In this document: positions 15,363-21,937 of the stretch, one piece after another
Position numbering within the stretch: position 1 is the stretch's first letter
How the letters are laid out: each line of letters opens with the position of its first letter
Source of the DNA: Comamonadaceae bacterium
GTDB lineage: Bacteria; Pseudomonadota; Gammaproteobacteria; Burkholderiales; Burkholderiaceae
Direction: 5' to 3'
NCBI GenBank assembly: GCA_947377705.1
Contig: CANCGU010000012.1
Coordinates: 1 to 21,937, forward strand
Length of the DNA: 21,937 bases
The notes under the pieces: model-generated
What the model saw: only the letters and a program-made list of their open reading frames with translations
What the model was told of the DNA's origin: nothing
The model's database searches: none
Position numbers and translations under genes: made by a program

Positions 15363-16241
15363 ATTTCTTACTGTCGCATCGTTTCCATTTTTGTTTTAGT
15401 TCTACTTTTTTCAGGGTGTGCTGTTCGTCCCTTTGTGGTTGATCAAGCAGCACAGGCCCTATCTGCACAACCGGTTTCGAGTGAAGATGATTTGCAGCTC
15501 GCACGAGAAGCCAGTGCTTTTTATCTGAAGTTCTCTGAATCGGTGCTCAAAGAAACCCCCGGTCATTTGAAATTGGCTGAGTCAGTGTCAGCGGGATTTA
15601 CACAATACGCTTATGCGTTTGTGGTGTTGGATGCCGAAAAGCTGGATGCCAAAAATTCGAAAGCGGCAGCAGAGATGCGAGTACGTGCGGCACGCCTCTA
15701 CGCACGTGCGCATCGCCATGCCATGACAGCGCTTGAGCGCAACCACGTGGGTTTTTCTGCCGCGCTCAGGCAGTCAGATCCGAAGAAACTGCCGCGTCTT
15801 ACCCAAGCCCAAGTGCCTTTGGCGTATTGGGCTGCGGCCTCTTTAGGTGGCTGGATTTCAATGTCTAAAGACGACCCAGATTTGGTGGCCGACTTGCCGC
15901 TGTCCATGCGCTTGGCAGAGATGGCTTGGCAAATCGACCCCGCGTATGGGCAAGGCGCATTGGCCAGTTTGATGGGTACCTTAGAAGCGGCCAAGGTGGG
16001 TGGTTCGCGTCAAAAAGCACAGACTTACTTTGACCAAGCAATTGCTATGGGGCAAGGTCATGAAGCTGGGCCGTTGGTTGCCAAAGCGGAAGGCATTGCC
16101 TTACCTGCTGAAGACCGAATGCAGTTTGAACAATTGCTACAGCAGGCGCTTGACATTAGCAAGCAGCACCATAGCTTGTCAAACGAAGTGATGCGCGAGC
16201 GTGCGCAATGGTTGCTCTCATCCGTGGATGATCTTTTTTGA
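15363..16241 (+). CDS. tatT: TRAP transporter TatT-component lipoprotein (probable AUU start)
   Basis: 292 residues if translation starts at ATT 15363. The first ordinary start, GTG 15435, would drop a perfectly good lipoprotein signal that is in frame: CRIVSIFVLVLLFSGC with lipobox FSGC (Cys19). Between the upstream in-frame stop (15342) and 15435 there is no ATG, GTG or TTG, but AGAGG (15351-15355) lies 7 nt before ATT 15363. The mature protein is alpha-helical with TPR-like repeats (YAYAFVVLDAEKL..., YWAAASLGGWISM, AEMAWQIDPAYGQGAL) and matches TatT, the partner of a special class of TRAP transporters known from Treponema pallidum Tp0956. It would sit on a membrane facing the periplasm beside the binding protein encoded 9 bp downstream. 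Confidence 0.82.
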   Translation: MSYCRIVSIFVLVLLFSGCAVRPFVVDQAAQALSAQPVSSEDDLQLAREASAFYLKFSESVLKETPGHLKLAESVSAGFTQYAYAFVVLDAEKLDAKNSKAAAEMRVRAARLYARAHRHAMTALERNHVGFSAALRQSDPKKLPRLTQAQVPLAYWAAASLGGWISMSKDDPDLVADLPLSMRLAEMAWQIDPAYGQGALASLMGTLEAAKVGGSRQKAQTYFDQAIAMGQGHEAGPLVAKAEGIALPAEDRMQFEQLLQQALDISKQHHSLSNEVMRERAQWLLSSVDDLF

Positions 16242-16250
16242 AAGCAGTGA

Positions 16251-17276
16251 ATGTCTCAATTTATCAAATCGTGTTTACAAACCTGCGTGGTTGTGAGTTT
16301 GTTGTGCAGCCTGTCGGTATCGTGGGCGGCCCCTGATAAGCAGTTGCGATTAGGCACCTTAGCGCCAAAAAACTCGCTCTACCACCGCCAACTGATGGAT
16401 ATCGGAGAGGCATGGCGTGCAGCCCAAGGTGGCAATGCCAAGTTTGTGGTGTACCCCGATGGCAGCCAAGGGGGTGAAACAGAACTCGCCCGCCGCATGC
16501 GCATTGGCCAGCTACAAGGTGCCTTGCTGTCTGTGGTGGGTTTACGTGAGATCGAGCCATCGATTGCGGCTTTGCAATCGATGCCCTTGTTGTTCAAAAC
16601 ATGGGACGAGGTGGACTACGTGCGCGAAAAAATGCGGCCTGCCATGGAGAAAAAATTCCTAGACAAAGGTTTTGTCGTGTTGGCTTGGGGGGATGCAGGC
16701 TGGGTGCGCTTTTTCTCGAAAGACCCTGCCTTCAAACCTGAGGACTATCAAAAGATGAAGTTCTTTGCATGGGGCGGCGAGGCTGATCAGCAAGAAATCA
16801 TGAAGAGCATGGGCTACACGCCTGTGCCGCTAGAGACCAGCGACATCTTGCCTTCGGTGCAAACCGGCATGATCAACGTGGTGCCTTCGACGCCGTACTT
16901 TGCGCTGGCCAGTCAGGTCTACACCATGACACCAAACATGCTGGAAATTAATTGGGCGCCCATCGTGGGGGCTTTGGTCGTGACCAAAAAATCTTGGGAC
17001 GACATGACGCCTGAAACGCAAGCCGCTGTGCGCCTGGCCAGCGACAAAGCAGGAGCGCAAATACGAATCAAGGCGCGTCAAGAGGTGGAAGAAGCGGTGG
17101 ACGCCATGAAAAAACGTGGCTTGGTGGTCAACAAACCCAATGCTGAGCAAATGCGTGCGTGGAATGAGTTGGCTGAAAAACTTTACCCTCGCATTCGTGG
17201 CACCTTGGTGCCTAGCGAAACTTTTGACGAGGTGTTTCGCCACTTGAAAGCGTATCGCGCAGGAAAAACCAAATGA
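16251..17276 (+). CDS. dctP: TRAP transporter substrate-binding protein (TatP/DctP family)
   Basis: 341 residues with a Sec signal peptide (cleavage about ...SVSWA-AP, residue 26-27), so periplasmic. Fold motifs of DctP proteins are seen: LRLGTLAPKNSLYHRQ, YPDGSQGGETEL, MPLLFKTWDE and PSVQTGMINVVPSTP. At the place where most family members have the Arg that clamps an organic-acid carboxylate, this protein has KMKFFAWGG (168-176) with Phe instead. That resembles the TatT-associated binding proteins (for example Tp0957), thought to bind hydrophobic ligands. The ligand is unknown. Its stop overlaps the permease start in an ATGA. Confidence 0.88.
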   Translation: MSQFIKSCLQTCVVVSLLCSLSVSWAAPDKQLRLGTLAPKNSLYHRQLMDIGEAWRAAQGGNAKFVVYPDGSQGGETELARRMRIGQLQGALLSVVGLREIEPSIAALQSMPLLFKTWDEVDYVREKMRPAMEKKFLDKGFVVLAWGDAGWVRFFSKDPAFKPEDYQKMKFFAWGGEADQQEIMKSMGYTPVPLETSDILPSVQTGMINVVPSTPYFALASQVYTMTPNMLEINWAPIVGALVVTKKSWDDMTPETQAAVRLASDKAGAQIRIKARQEVEEAVDAMKKRGLVVNKPNAEQMRAWNELAEKLYPRIRGTLVPSETFDEVFRHLKAYRAGKTK

Positions 17277-19078
17277 TGGGGCGACTTCTACGCGGCCTGA
17301 CACAGGTCGATGCCCTGCTGGCTGCGTTGGCTTTGGCCTTGATGGCATTGATTCCTTTGATCGAAATTTTGTCTAGGCCATTGATGGGCAAGGGCATCGA
17401 TAACGCCCCGGTGGTGGTGCAGCACTTGGGCTTGTTCATGGCCATGTGCGGTGCGATTGCAGCGGAGCGATTTGGTCACCTCACGAGTCTTGGCGTGATG
17501 GTGCCGCGCATGTATGTGGTGGGGCAGTTTGGTGCTGCGGTTGTGTGCGGTGTGCTTGCGTGGGCAAGTGGTCAATTGGTGAGCAGTGAAATGACTGCGG
17601 CTCAGATGCTGGCCTATGGCATCCCGGTGTGGTGGTTTCAAGCGAGCATGCCTTTGGGCTTTGCACTTTTGGGTTTGAAGTTGGGGGCGCGGTGTAGTCA
17701 GCACGTTGGCGTGAAGTTTCTGTGTGCGCTGAGTGCGGTTTTTCTTGGTGTGTTTTTTGCCCACAGCTTTGATGGTGCAGCCTTGCCTTTGTGGCCCTGG
17801 GTGATTGGTTTGGTGTTGATGCTGTCATTTGGGGCGCCCATTTTTGCGGTGTTGGGTGGCTTGGCATTGGCGCTGTTTTGGCAAGATGGCTTGCCACTGG
17901 CGTCTATTGCGTTGTCGCATTACCAAATCACGGTGAACCCTTCGTTGCCTGCGTTGCCGTTGTTTACATTGGCTGGTTTGATCTTTGCAAGCACGGGCGC
18001 TGCGCAGCGTTTAGGTGCTGTTTTTGTGGCGCTGTTCGGTGGCGGCAAAGCAGGCACTGTGATTGCTGCCACTGTTTTGTGTTCTTGCTTCACCGCCTTC
18101 ACAGGTGGCAGTGGGGTGACCATTTTGGCTTTGGGGGGCTTGCTATTACCGCTGTTGCAGGGGGTCGGGTATCCAGACCGCAAAGGCATTAGCCTGATTA
18201 CAAGTGCCAGTGCCCTCGGCGTTTTGTTGGCACCGTCGGTGCCGCTCATCATGTACGCCATCATTGCGCGTGTCCCCATCAACACCATGTTCTTAGCCGG
18301 TATCGTGCCTGCGGTGGTGATGGTGGTGTGCTTGCTGATTTTTGGTGGTTATCTGCGCCAAGACGTGGTTCGTACGGTGCAAACCGAGATACCTGTATTT
18401 AGCGTTGCCTTGTTGCGTCACGTGACTTGGCAGGCCAAGTGGGAGTTGTTGGCACCCGTAGCCGCCATTGGTTCTTTGGCCAGTGGCTTTGCAACGCCGA
18501 CAGAGAGTGCTGCGCTCACGGCCATTTATGCCGTGCTTACACAAGCTTGGGCGCATCGTGAATTGGATGTCAAGAAACTTGGCGCATGTTTGTCGCAATG
18601 CACCCAGATCATTGGTGGGGTGATGTTGATTTTGGGTATGGCTTTGGGCTTGACCAATTATTTGATCGATGCAGGCATTCCTGACTTGGCGACTGAATGG
18701 GTGCAAAGCGTCACACAAAACAAATGGGTGTTTTTGTTGGCTCTGAACGTTTTCTTGTTTGCCGCGGGTGCCTTAATGGAAATCTATGCTGCGATTGTGG
18801 TGTTGGTGCCATTGTTGCTGCCATTGGCGACCAGTTATGGCATTGACCCCGTTCACTTTGGCATCATCTTTTTAGCCAATATGGAAATGGGGTTCTTGTG
18901 TCCACCCGCAGGCATGAACATTTACTTTGCCTCTGCCGTGTTCAAGCAACCGATTCGCACGGTGGCTGCCTCGGTGGCGCCTGCGTTGTTGGCGATCTTT
19001 GTCGGAACGCTGATGATTTCTTGGCTACCACTTCTCGCCACAGGTTTGCCAAGTTTTGTGATGTCACTTACGCGTTGA
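17273..19078 (+). CDS. Fused TRAP transporter permease (DctQ-DctM)
   Basis: 601 residues, a natural fusion. Residues about 1-170 are a four-helix DctQ-like small subunit (LALMALIPLIEILSRPLM, QHLGLFMAMCGAIAAERFGH). Residues about 175-600 are the DctM large subunit with many helices and family landmarks such as PALPLFTLAGLIFASTGAAQRL, FTAFTGGSGVTILALGGLL, GFATPTESAALTAIYAV and EMGFLCPPAGMNIYFASAVF. It would carry the solute across the inner membrane driven by a sodium or proton gradient. It overlaps the binding-protein gene by 4 bp. Its last 11 bp overlap the convergent PlsC-like gene. Confidence 0.93.
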   Translation: MMGRLLRGLTQVDALLAALALALMALIPLIEILSRPLMGKGIDNAPVVVQHLGLFMAMCGAIAAERFGHLTSLGVMVPRMYVVGQFGAAVVCGVLAWASGQLVSSEMTAAQMLAYGIPVWWFQASMPLGFALLGLKLGARCSQHVGVKFLCALSAVFLGVFFAHSFDGAALPLWPWVIGLVLMLSFGAPIFAVLGGLALALFWQDGLPLASIALSHYQITVNPSLPALPLFTLAGLIFASTGAAQRLGAVFVALFGGGKAGTVIAATVLCSCFTAFTGGSGVTILALGGLLLPLLQGVGYPDRKGISLITSASALGVLLAPSVPLIMYAIIARVPINTMFLAGIVPAVVMVVCLLIFGGYLRQDVVRTVQTEIPVFSVALLRHVTWQAKWELLAPVAAIGSLASGFATPTESAALTAIYAVLTQAWAHRELDVKKLGACLSQCTQIIGGVMLILGMALGLTNYLIDAGIPDLATEWVQSVTQNKWVFLLALNVFLFAAGALMEIYAAIVVLVPLLLPLATSYGIDPVHFGIIFLANMEMGFLCPPAGMNIYFASAVFKQPIRTVAASVAPALLAIFVGTLMISWLPLLATGLPSFVMSLTR

Positions 19079-19811
19079 GCAATTCAAGTTGGTTGCTAAC
19101 GCTGCGATGTGACAAGTGTGCCAAAGTTCTGCGCGAGTGCCCTTGCGGTGAAAGCAACGCACCCGCGTGAACCTTGGCATGGATGCCTGTAGACGTCATC
19201 ACTTGGTGCAGCGATTGAACAAAACCGATGTCTCCAATGAATGCTGCCTTCAAACACAGTGCACCCGTGTTTGGGTTTGTATAACGGATGGCCAAGGGCT
19301 GGACTTGAATGTGGTGATGGATGGCCGCTTCAAATAAGTTGGCGTGAAAAAGGCTGACCGTGCTGCCTTCGCTGCTGGTGCCCTCGGGGAAACCAGCTAC
19401 ACAGTAGCCGTGGTGCAGCGCACTGGACACATCGTCCACCATGCGGCGCGCTGAGCTTGGCGACCCGCGATCGACAAAAACAACGCCGCATGCCGTTGCA
19501 ATGCTTCCCACGATGGGCCAATGTTTGACTTCTGACTTGGCGACAAAAATACTAGGTTGAATGGATTGAATGATGAGTGCATCTACCCAAGACACATGGT
19601 TGGCGACGAACATGAGTGGGGCCGCTGATTGCTCAATCTGTGCGAGCGACGTTTCATGAAGAACTCGAATACCAAGAATCTCTAACGTGTGTTGAGACCA
19701 AATTTTGATTTCTTCAAGTTTTCTATCCCGATTCAATCGGGGGAATTTGATCCACAAAATCCAGAAGGCGCGGCCAAAGGCGTGTATGAGTCTTAAATAT
19801 TTAATCAGCAT
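19068..19811 (-). CDS. plsC: Lysophospholipid/lyso-ornithine-lipid acyltransferase, PlsC/OlsA-like
   Basis: 247 residues from ATG 19811. The frame also has ATG 19841, but homologues begin close to MLIKYLRLIHAFGRAFW, and the predicted promoter would place the transcript start between the two codons. The acyltransferase signature is NHVSWVD (His72, Asp77), with FPEGTSSEG (141-149) as the acceptor-phosphate motif and an N-terminal membrane-associated helix. The enzyme moves an acyl chain from acyl-ACP or acyl-CoA onto a lyso-lipid. Divergence from an OlsB-like gene suggests the OlsA step of ornithine-lipid synthesis, but ordinary PlsC activity (phosphatidate) is the main alternative. Confidence 0.86.
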   Translation of the reverse strand: MLIKYLRLIHAFGRAFWILWIKFPRLNRDRKLEEIKIWSQHTLEILGIRVLHETSLAQIEQSAAPLMFVANHVSWVDALIIQSIQPSIFVAKSEVKHWPIVGSIATACGVVFVDRGSPSSARRMVDDVSSALHHGYCVAGFPEGTSSEGSTVSLFHANLFEAAIHHHIQVQPLAIRYTNPNTGALCLKAAFIGDIGFVQSLHQVMTSTGIHAKVHAGALLSPQGHSRRTLAHLSHRSVSNQLELLNA

Positions 19812-19823
19812 GGTTGATTGATA

Positions 19824-19857
19824 AGCATAGGTTCGATGCATGACAAATTGATGAATG
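19824..19857 (-). promoter_or_regulatory. Candidate Pho box and -10 of the PlsC-like gene
   Basis: On the minus strand CATTCAT-CAAT-TTGTCAT (19857-19840) has the cores 11 bp apart; 10 nt later comes TATGCT (19829-19824), four of six matches to TATAAT. Transcription would begin near 19817, just ahead of ATG 19811. The first half-site is weak, so this is tentative. Confidence 0.45.
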
Positions 19858-19875
19858 ATTTGTTGAAATTTGTCA
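19841..19875. repeat. Perfect inverted repeat in the PlsC-like/olsB intergenic region
   Basis: TGACAAATT (19841-19849) and AATTTGTCA (19867-19875) are perfect 9-bp arms with a 17-nt spacer. Each arm carries the strongest half-site of the two outward-facing candidate Pho boxes, so the symmetry may be one PhoB-controlled divergent promoter rather than a separate operator. Confidence 0.6.
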
Positions 19876-19906
19876 CGAATATTTCATGCAATCTTCGCGG
19901 TTAATT
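19870..19906 (+). promoter_or_regulatory. Candidate Pho box upstream of olsB-plcP-agt
   Basis: TTGTCAC-GAAT-ATTTCAT (19870-19887) has cores 11 bp apart. A -10-like TTAATT lies at 19901-19906, 13 nt after the box, which is 3 nt longer than in the other sites. It is 67 bp ahead of ATG 19955. The second half-site is degenerate. Confidence 0.45.
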
Positions 19907-19954
19907 CACATGCGCTGACAAGAATTAACGACATTGATTTACCAAGGAGCCACC

Positions 19955-20803
19955 ATGAAAGAACTGCCAAACCCAACCATGCCGCTGTCGTTCATCGATG
20001 TGCCCCGGGGGTCACTTCATCGAAACGATCTTGACGCTGAAAAAGTTTCTGTCTCCGCTCAAAAAACTCAAACCCGCCCAAGTTTGATTATCGAATGGGC
20101 CCAGCACCAAGACGAAGTGCGTGAGGCACAACGCCTGCGTTATGACGTGTTCGCCACAGAAATGGGCGCACGTTTGAAAGACAGTATTCCAGGACATGAC
20201 ATCGACTTGTTCGATGACTTTTGCGAGCATCTCATCATTCGTGACGACGTGACTGAGCAAGTGATCGGAACTTATCGTGTATTAACGCCTGCACAAGCCA
20301 AGCGCATTGGCAGCACGTATTCAGATTTAGAGTTCGATCTCACGCGTTTGCGTCAATACCGCGATCGCATGGTGGAATTGGGTCGAAGCTGCGTGCACCC
20401 CGATCACCGACATGGTGGCGTCATCATGGCGTTGTGGGGCGCATTGGCTGAGTTCATGGTGCGCAACAAACTCGATGTAATGATCGGTTGTGCCAGCATT
20501 CCCATGTTGCACCAAGGCGTAGTGAGTGGTGAAGTGGCGGCCAGCATTTGGCACCAACTCAAGGCCACGCATCTGGCAGATGTTGAAAACCAAGTGACAC
20601 CACGCTTGGCGCTCCCAGTGGAACAGTGGGACGTCAACCCTGCATTTGAGCCACCTGCGCTGATCAAAGGCTACTTGCGCTTAGGTGCCAAAGTTTTAGG
20701 TGCACCTGCATGGGACCCAGATTTCAACACCGCCGACTTGCCCATGTTGATGAAGATCAATGACATGCATCCGCGCTATCGCAAACATTTTTTAGGCGCT
20801 TGA
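19955..20803 (+). CDS. olsB: OlsB-like GNAT N-acyltransferase (ornithine lipid synthesis)
   Basis: 282 residues from ATG 19955 with ribosome binding site AAGGAG at 19944-19949; a TTG at 19934 is in frame but less likely. The protein belongs to the hemolysin-like/OlsB acyltransferase group: REAQRLRYDVFATEMG, DIDLFDDFCEHLIIRD, IGTYRVLTP, FDLTRL, MVELGRSCVHPDHR and MIGCASIPM are characteristic. OlsB transfers a 3-hydroxyacyl group from acyl-ACP to the alpha-amino group of ornithine, forming lyso-ornithine lipid, which OlsA then acylates. The stop codon overlaps the plcP start by one base (TGATG). The family is firm; the ornithine specificity is inferred from family and neighbours. Confidence 0.85.
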   Translation: MKELPNPTMPLSFIDVPRGSLHRNDLDAEKVSVSAQKTQTRPSLIIEWAQHQDEVREAQRLRYDVFATEMGARLKDSIPGHDIDLFDDFCEHLIIRDDVTEQVIGTYRVLTPAQAKRIGSTYSDLEFDLTRLRQYRDRMVELGRSCVHPDHRHGGVIMALWGALAEFMVRNKLDVMIGCASIPMLHQGVVSGEVAASIWHQLKATHLADVENQVTPRLALPVEQWDVNPAFEPPALIKGYLRLGAKVLGAPAWDPDFNTADLPMLMKINDMHPRYRKHFLGA

Positions 20804-21573
20804 TGCATTACAGAGCGATTTTCATCTCCGATTTGCATTTGGGCACACCTGGCTGTCAAGCAGATGCGCTGTTGGATTTCTTGAAAGAAAACACCAGCGA
20901 CTACTTGTACCTCGTGGGAGACATCATTGATGGTTGGCAATTACGCCGTCGTTGGTATTGGCCACAAGCACACAACGATGTGATTCAAAAGCTCCTGCGC
21001 AAAGCGCGCAAAGGTTGCCGTGTAATTTATGTGCCGGGTAACCACGATGAATTTGCCCGACATTTTTTAGACCACCATTTTGGTGGCATTGAAGTGGTTG
21101 ATGAGGCGGTTCACAAAACAGCCGATGGTCGTCAGCTGTGGGTGATTCACGGGGACTACTTTGATGCTGTCGTGCAGCAAGCCAAGTGGCTCGCTTATGT
21201 AGGCGACTATTTGTATGAATTCACGCTCAAGTTGAACCGTTACTTGAACAACATGCGTGGTCGATTAGGCCTGCCGTATTGGTCGCTGTCGGCCTACCTC
21301 AAGCACAAGGTGAAGAAGGCGCTCAACTACGTCACTGACTTTGAAAATGCTGTGGCGCATGAAGCAGCCAAACATGGCTATCAAGGCGTGGTGTGTGGTC
21401 ATATTCACCGAGCTGAAATTCGCGATGTGAACGGTGTGTTGTATTGCAACGATGGCGATTGGGTAGAAAGCCGCAGTGCCTTGGTAGAGAACGAACGTGG
21501 CGAGTTGTCGTTGCTCTATTGGCAAACAGAACCGACTGTTTTAGAAAAACCTGAACTGGCTAAAGCAGCATGA
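20803..21573 (+). CDS. plcP: PlcP-like metallophosphoesterase (phospholipase C type)
   Basis: 256 residues from ATG 20803 (TTG 20800 is also in frame). Calcineurin-like metal ligands are complete: SDLHLG (Asp10, His12), VGDIIDGW (Asp40), PGNHDE (Asn80, His81), VIHGDYFD (His116) and CGHIHRAEI (His200, His202). The stretches GWQLRRRWYWPQAHNDV and YWSLSAYLKHKVKKA are as I recall them in Sinorhizobium meliloti PlcP, which cleaves phosphatidylcholine and related phospholipids to diacylglycerol and phospho-headgroup in phosphate starvation. Generic annotation would be UDP-2,3-diacylglucosamine diphosphatase family. It is translationally coupled to olsB (TGATG) and to the glycosyltransferase (ATGA), which supports the PlcP reading over LpxH. 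Confidence 0.85.
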   Translation: MHYRAIFISDLHLGTPGCQADALLDFLKENTSDYLYLVGDIIDGWQLRRRWYWPQAHNDVIQKLLRKARKGCRVIYVPGNHDEFARHFLDHHFGGIEVVDEAVHKTADGRQLWVIHGDYFDAVVQQAKWLAYVGDYLYEFTLKLNRYLNNMRGRLGLPYWSLSAYLKHKVKKALNYVTDFENAVAHEAAKHGYQGVVCGHIHRAEIRDVNGVLYCNDGDWVESRSALVENERGELSLLYWQTEPTVLEKPELAKAA

Positions 21574-21937
21574 AAATCGCGCTCATCACAGATGCATGGC
21601 GTCCCCAAATTAATGGTGTTGTCACTACCTTGGTGGAGTTAGTGGATCAACTCAGTGCCAAGGGGCATGTGGTGGAAGTGATTCATCCCGATCTATTCAA
21701 GACGCGTCCATGTCCAGGTTACGCTGGCATTGATTTAGCGGTCAAACCATATGCACAGTTGGCACTGCAGCTGGATGCGTTTGCGCCTGATGTGATTCAT
21801 ATTGCCACAGAAGGGCCGCTAGGTTGGGCTGCTCGTAAGTATTGCTTGAAGCACAATTTTCCATTCACGACGGCATTTCACACCCGTTTCCCTGAGGTCT
21901 TGAAAGCTGCATTGCGTATTCCGCTTTGGATTGGCTA
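21570..21937 (+). CDS. agt: Agt-like GT4 glycosyltransferase (partial, 3' end outside window)
   Basis: The first 122 residues of a family-4 glycosyltransferase with the GT-B fold. MKIALITDAWRPQINGVVTT is the N-terminal nucleotide-fold motif, and GHVVEVIHPD, PDVIHIATEGPLGWAAR and TTAFHTRFPEV follow, as in SQD2-like and Agt-like lipid glycosyltransferases. ATG 21570 overlaps the plcP stop (ATGA). Directly after plcP this is the order of the plcP-agt operon of marine and rhizobial bacteria, where Agt adds a sugar to the diacylglycerol that PlcP releases. Sugar donor and product are unknown; mannosyltransferases of the same family are the alternative. Confidence 0.83.
   Translation, partial: MKIALITDAWRPQINGVVTTLVELVDQLSAKGHVVEVIHPDLFKTRPCPGYAGIDLAVKPYAQLALQLDAFAPDVIHIATEGPLGWAARKYCLKHNFPFTTAFHTRFPEVLKAALRIPLWIG

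Noticed and set aside
15435..16241. GTG 15435 as the start of the TatT gene
   Set aside because: It would discard an in-frame lipoprotein signal with a lipobox and has no ribosome binding site placed before it; ATT 15363 fits better despite being a rare start.
17288..17897. Long minus-strand open frames opposite the TRAP permease
   Set aside because: Low-complexity His/Gln/Pro/Thr-rich translations are expected shadows of a Gly/Ala/Leu/Val-rich membrane protein gene.

Overview
The window looks like chromosomal DNA from a betaproteobacterium of the Burkholderiales, most likely a freshwater member of the Comamonadaceae (Limnohabitans/Rhodoferax-like). This is inferred from protein character, dense coding, short gaps and gene content; there is no rRNA or other marker to fix the taxon. 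I see no tRNA, rRNA, insertion sequence, prophage or CRISPR array. No stretch over about 300 bases lacks a gene.

Layout. Positions 1-2059 (+) hold the end of an unidentified gene, a 65-residue cysteine-rich protein, a DUF2236/MpaB-family protein and an OmpR-type DNA-binding protein whose receiver has lost its phospho-acceptor Asp. Positions 2012-5948 (-) are an arsenic operon, arsR / short DUF6428 / arsC / acr3, followed by DUF2878, a DUF3833 lipoprotein and an exported histidine phosphatase. Positions 6057-12623 (+) are the complete phosphate operon pstS-pstC-pstA-pstB-phoU-phoB-phoR. Positions 12638-15235 (-) carry an unusual CorA-family transporter, an internally shortened DgkA and a PPK2 polyphosphate kinase. 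Positions 15363-19078 (+) encode a TRAP transporter of the TatT type: lipoprotein, binding protein and fused DctQM permease. At 19068-19811 (-) is a PlsC/OlsA-like acyltransferase. At 19955-21937 (+) is an OlsB-like N-acyltransferase, a PlcP-like metallophosphoesterase and the start of an Agt-like glycosyltransferase.

The unifying theme is phosphate limitation. PstSCAB takes up phosphate, PhoU/PhoR/PhoB sense and respond, and PPK2 handles polyphosphate. The right end looks like a lipid-remodelling module: PlcP would strip phospholipid headgroups to diacylglycerol, Agt would glycosylate the diacylglycerol, and OlsB plus the PlsC-like protein would make ornithine lipid. Candidate Pho boxes (two GTCA-containing 7-mers 11 bp apart) precede pstS, dgkA, the TRAP operon, the PlsC-like gene and olsB. 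In four of the five a -10-like hexamer lies exactly 10 nt after the box, the spacing of E. coli phoA.

Most interesting points: (1) the TRAP-T operon behind a Pho box, with a lipoprotein that seems to start at AUU; (2) a DgkA lacking about 34 central residues including the catalytic Glu, beside enzymes that make and use diacylglycerol; (3) the compact divergent ars/pst regulatory region; (4) a CorA homologue with GMS instead of GMN and an MgtE-N-like extension; (5) a degenerate receiver. All functional calls rest on reading sequence and remembered family features; no database search was run.
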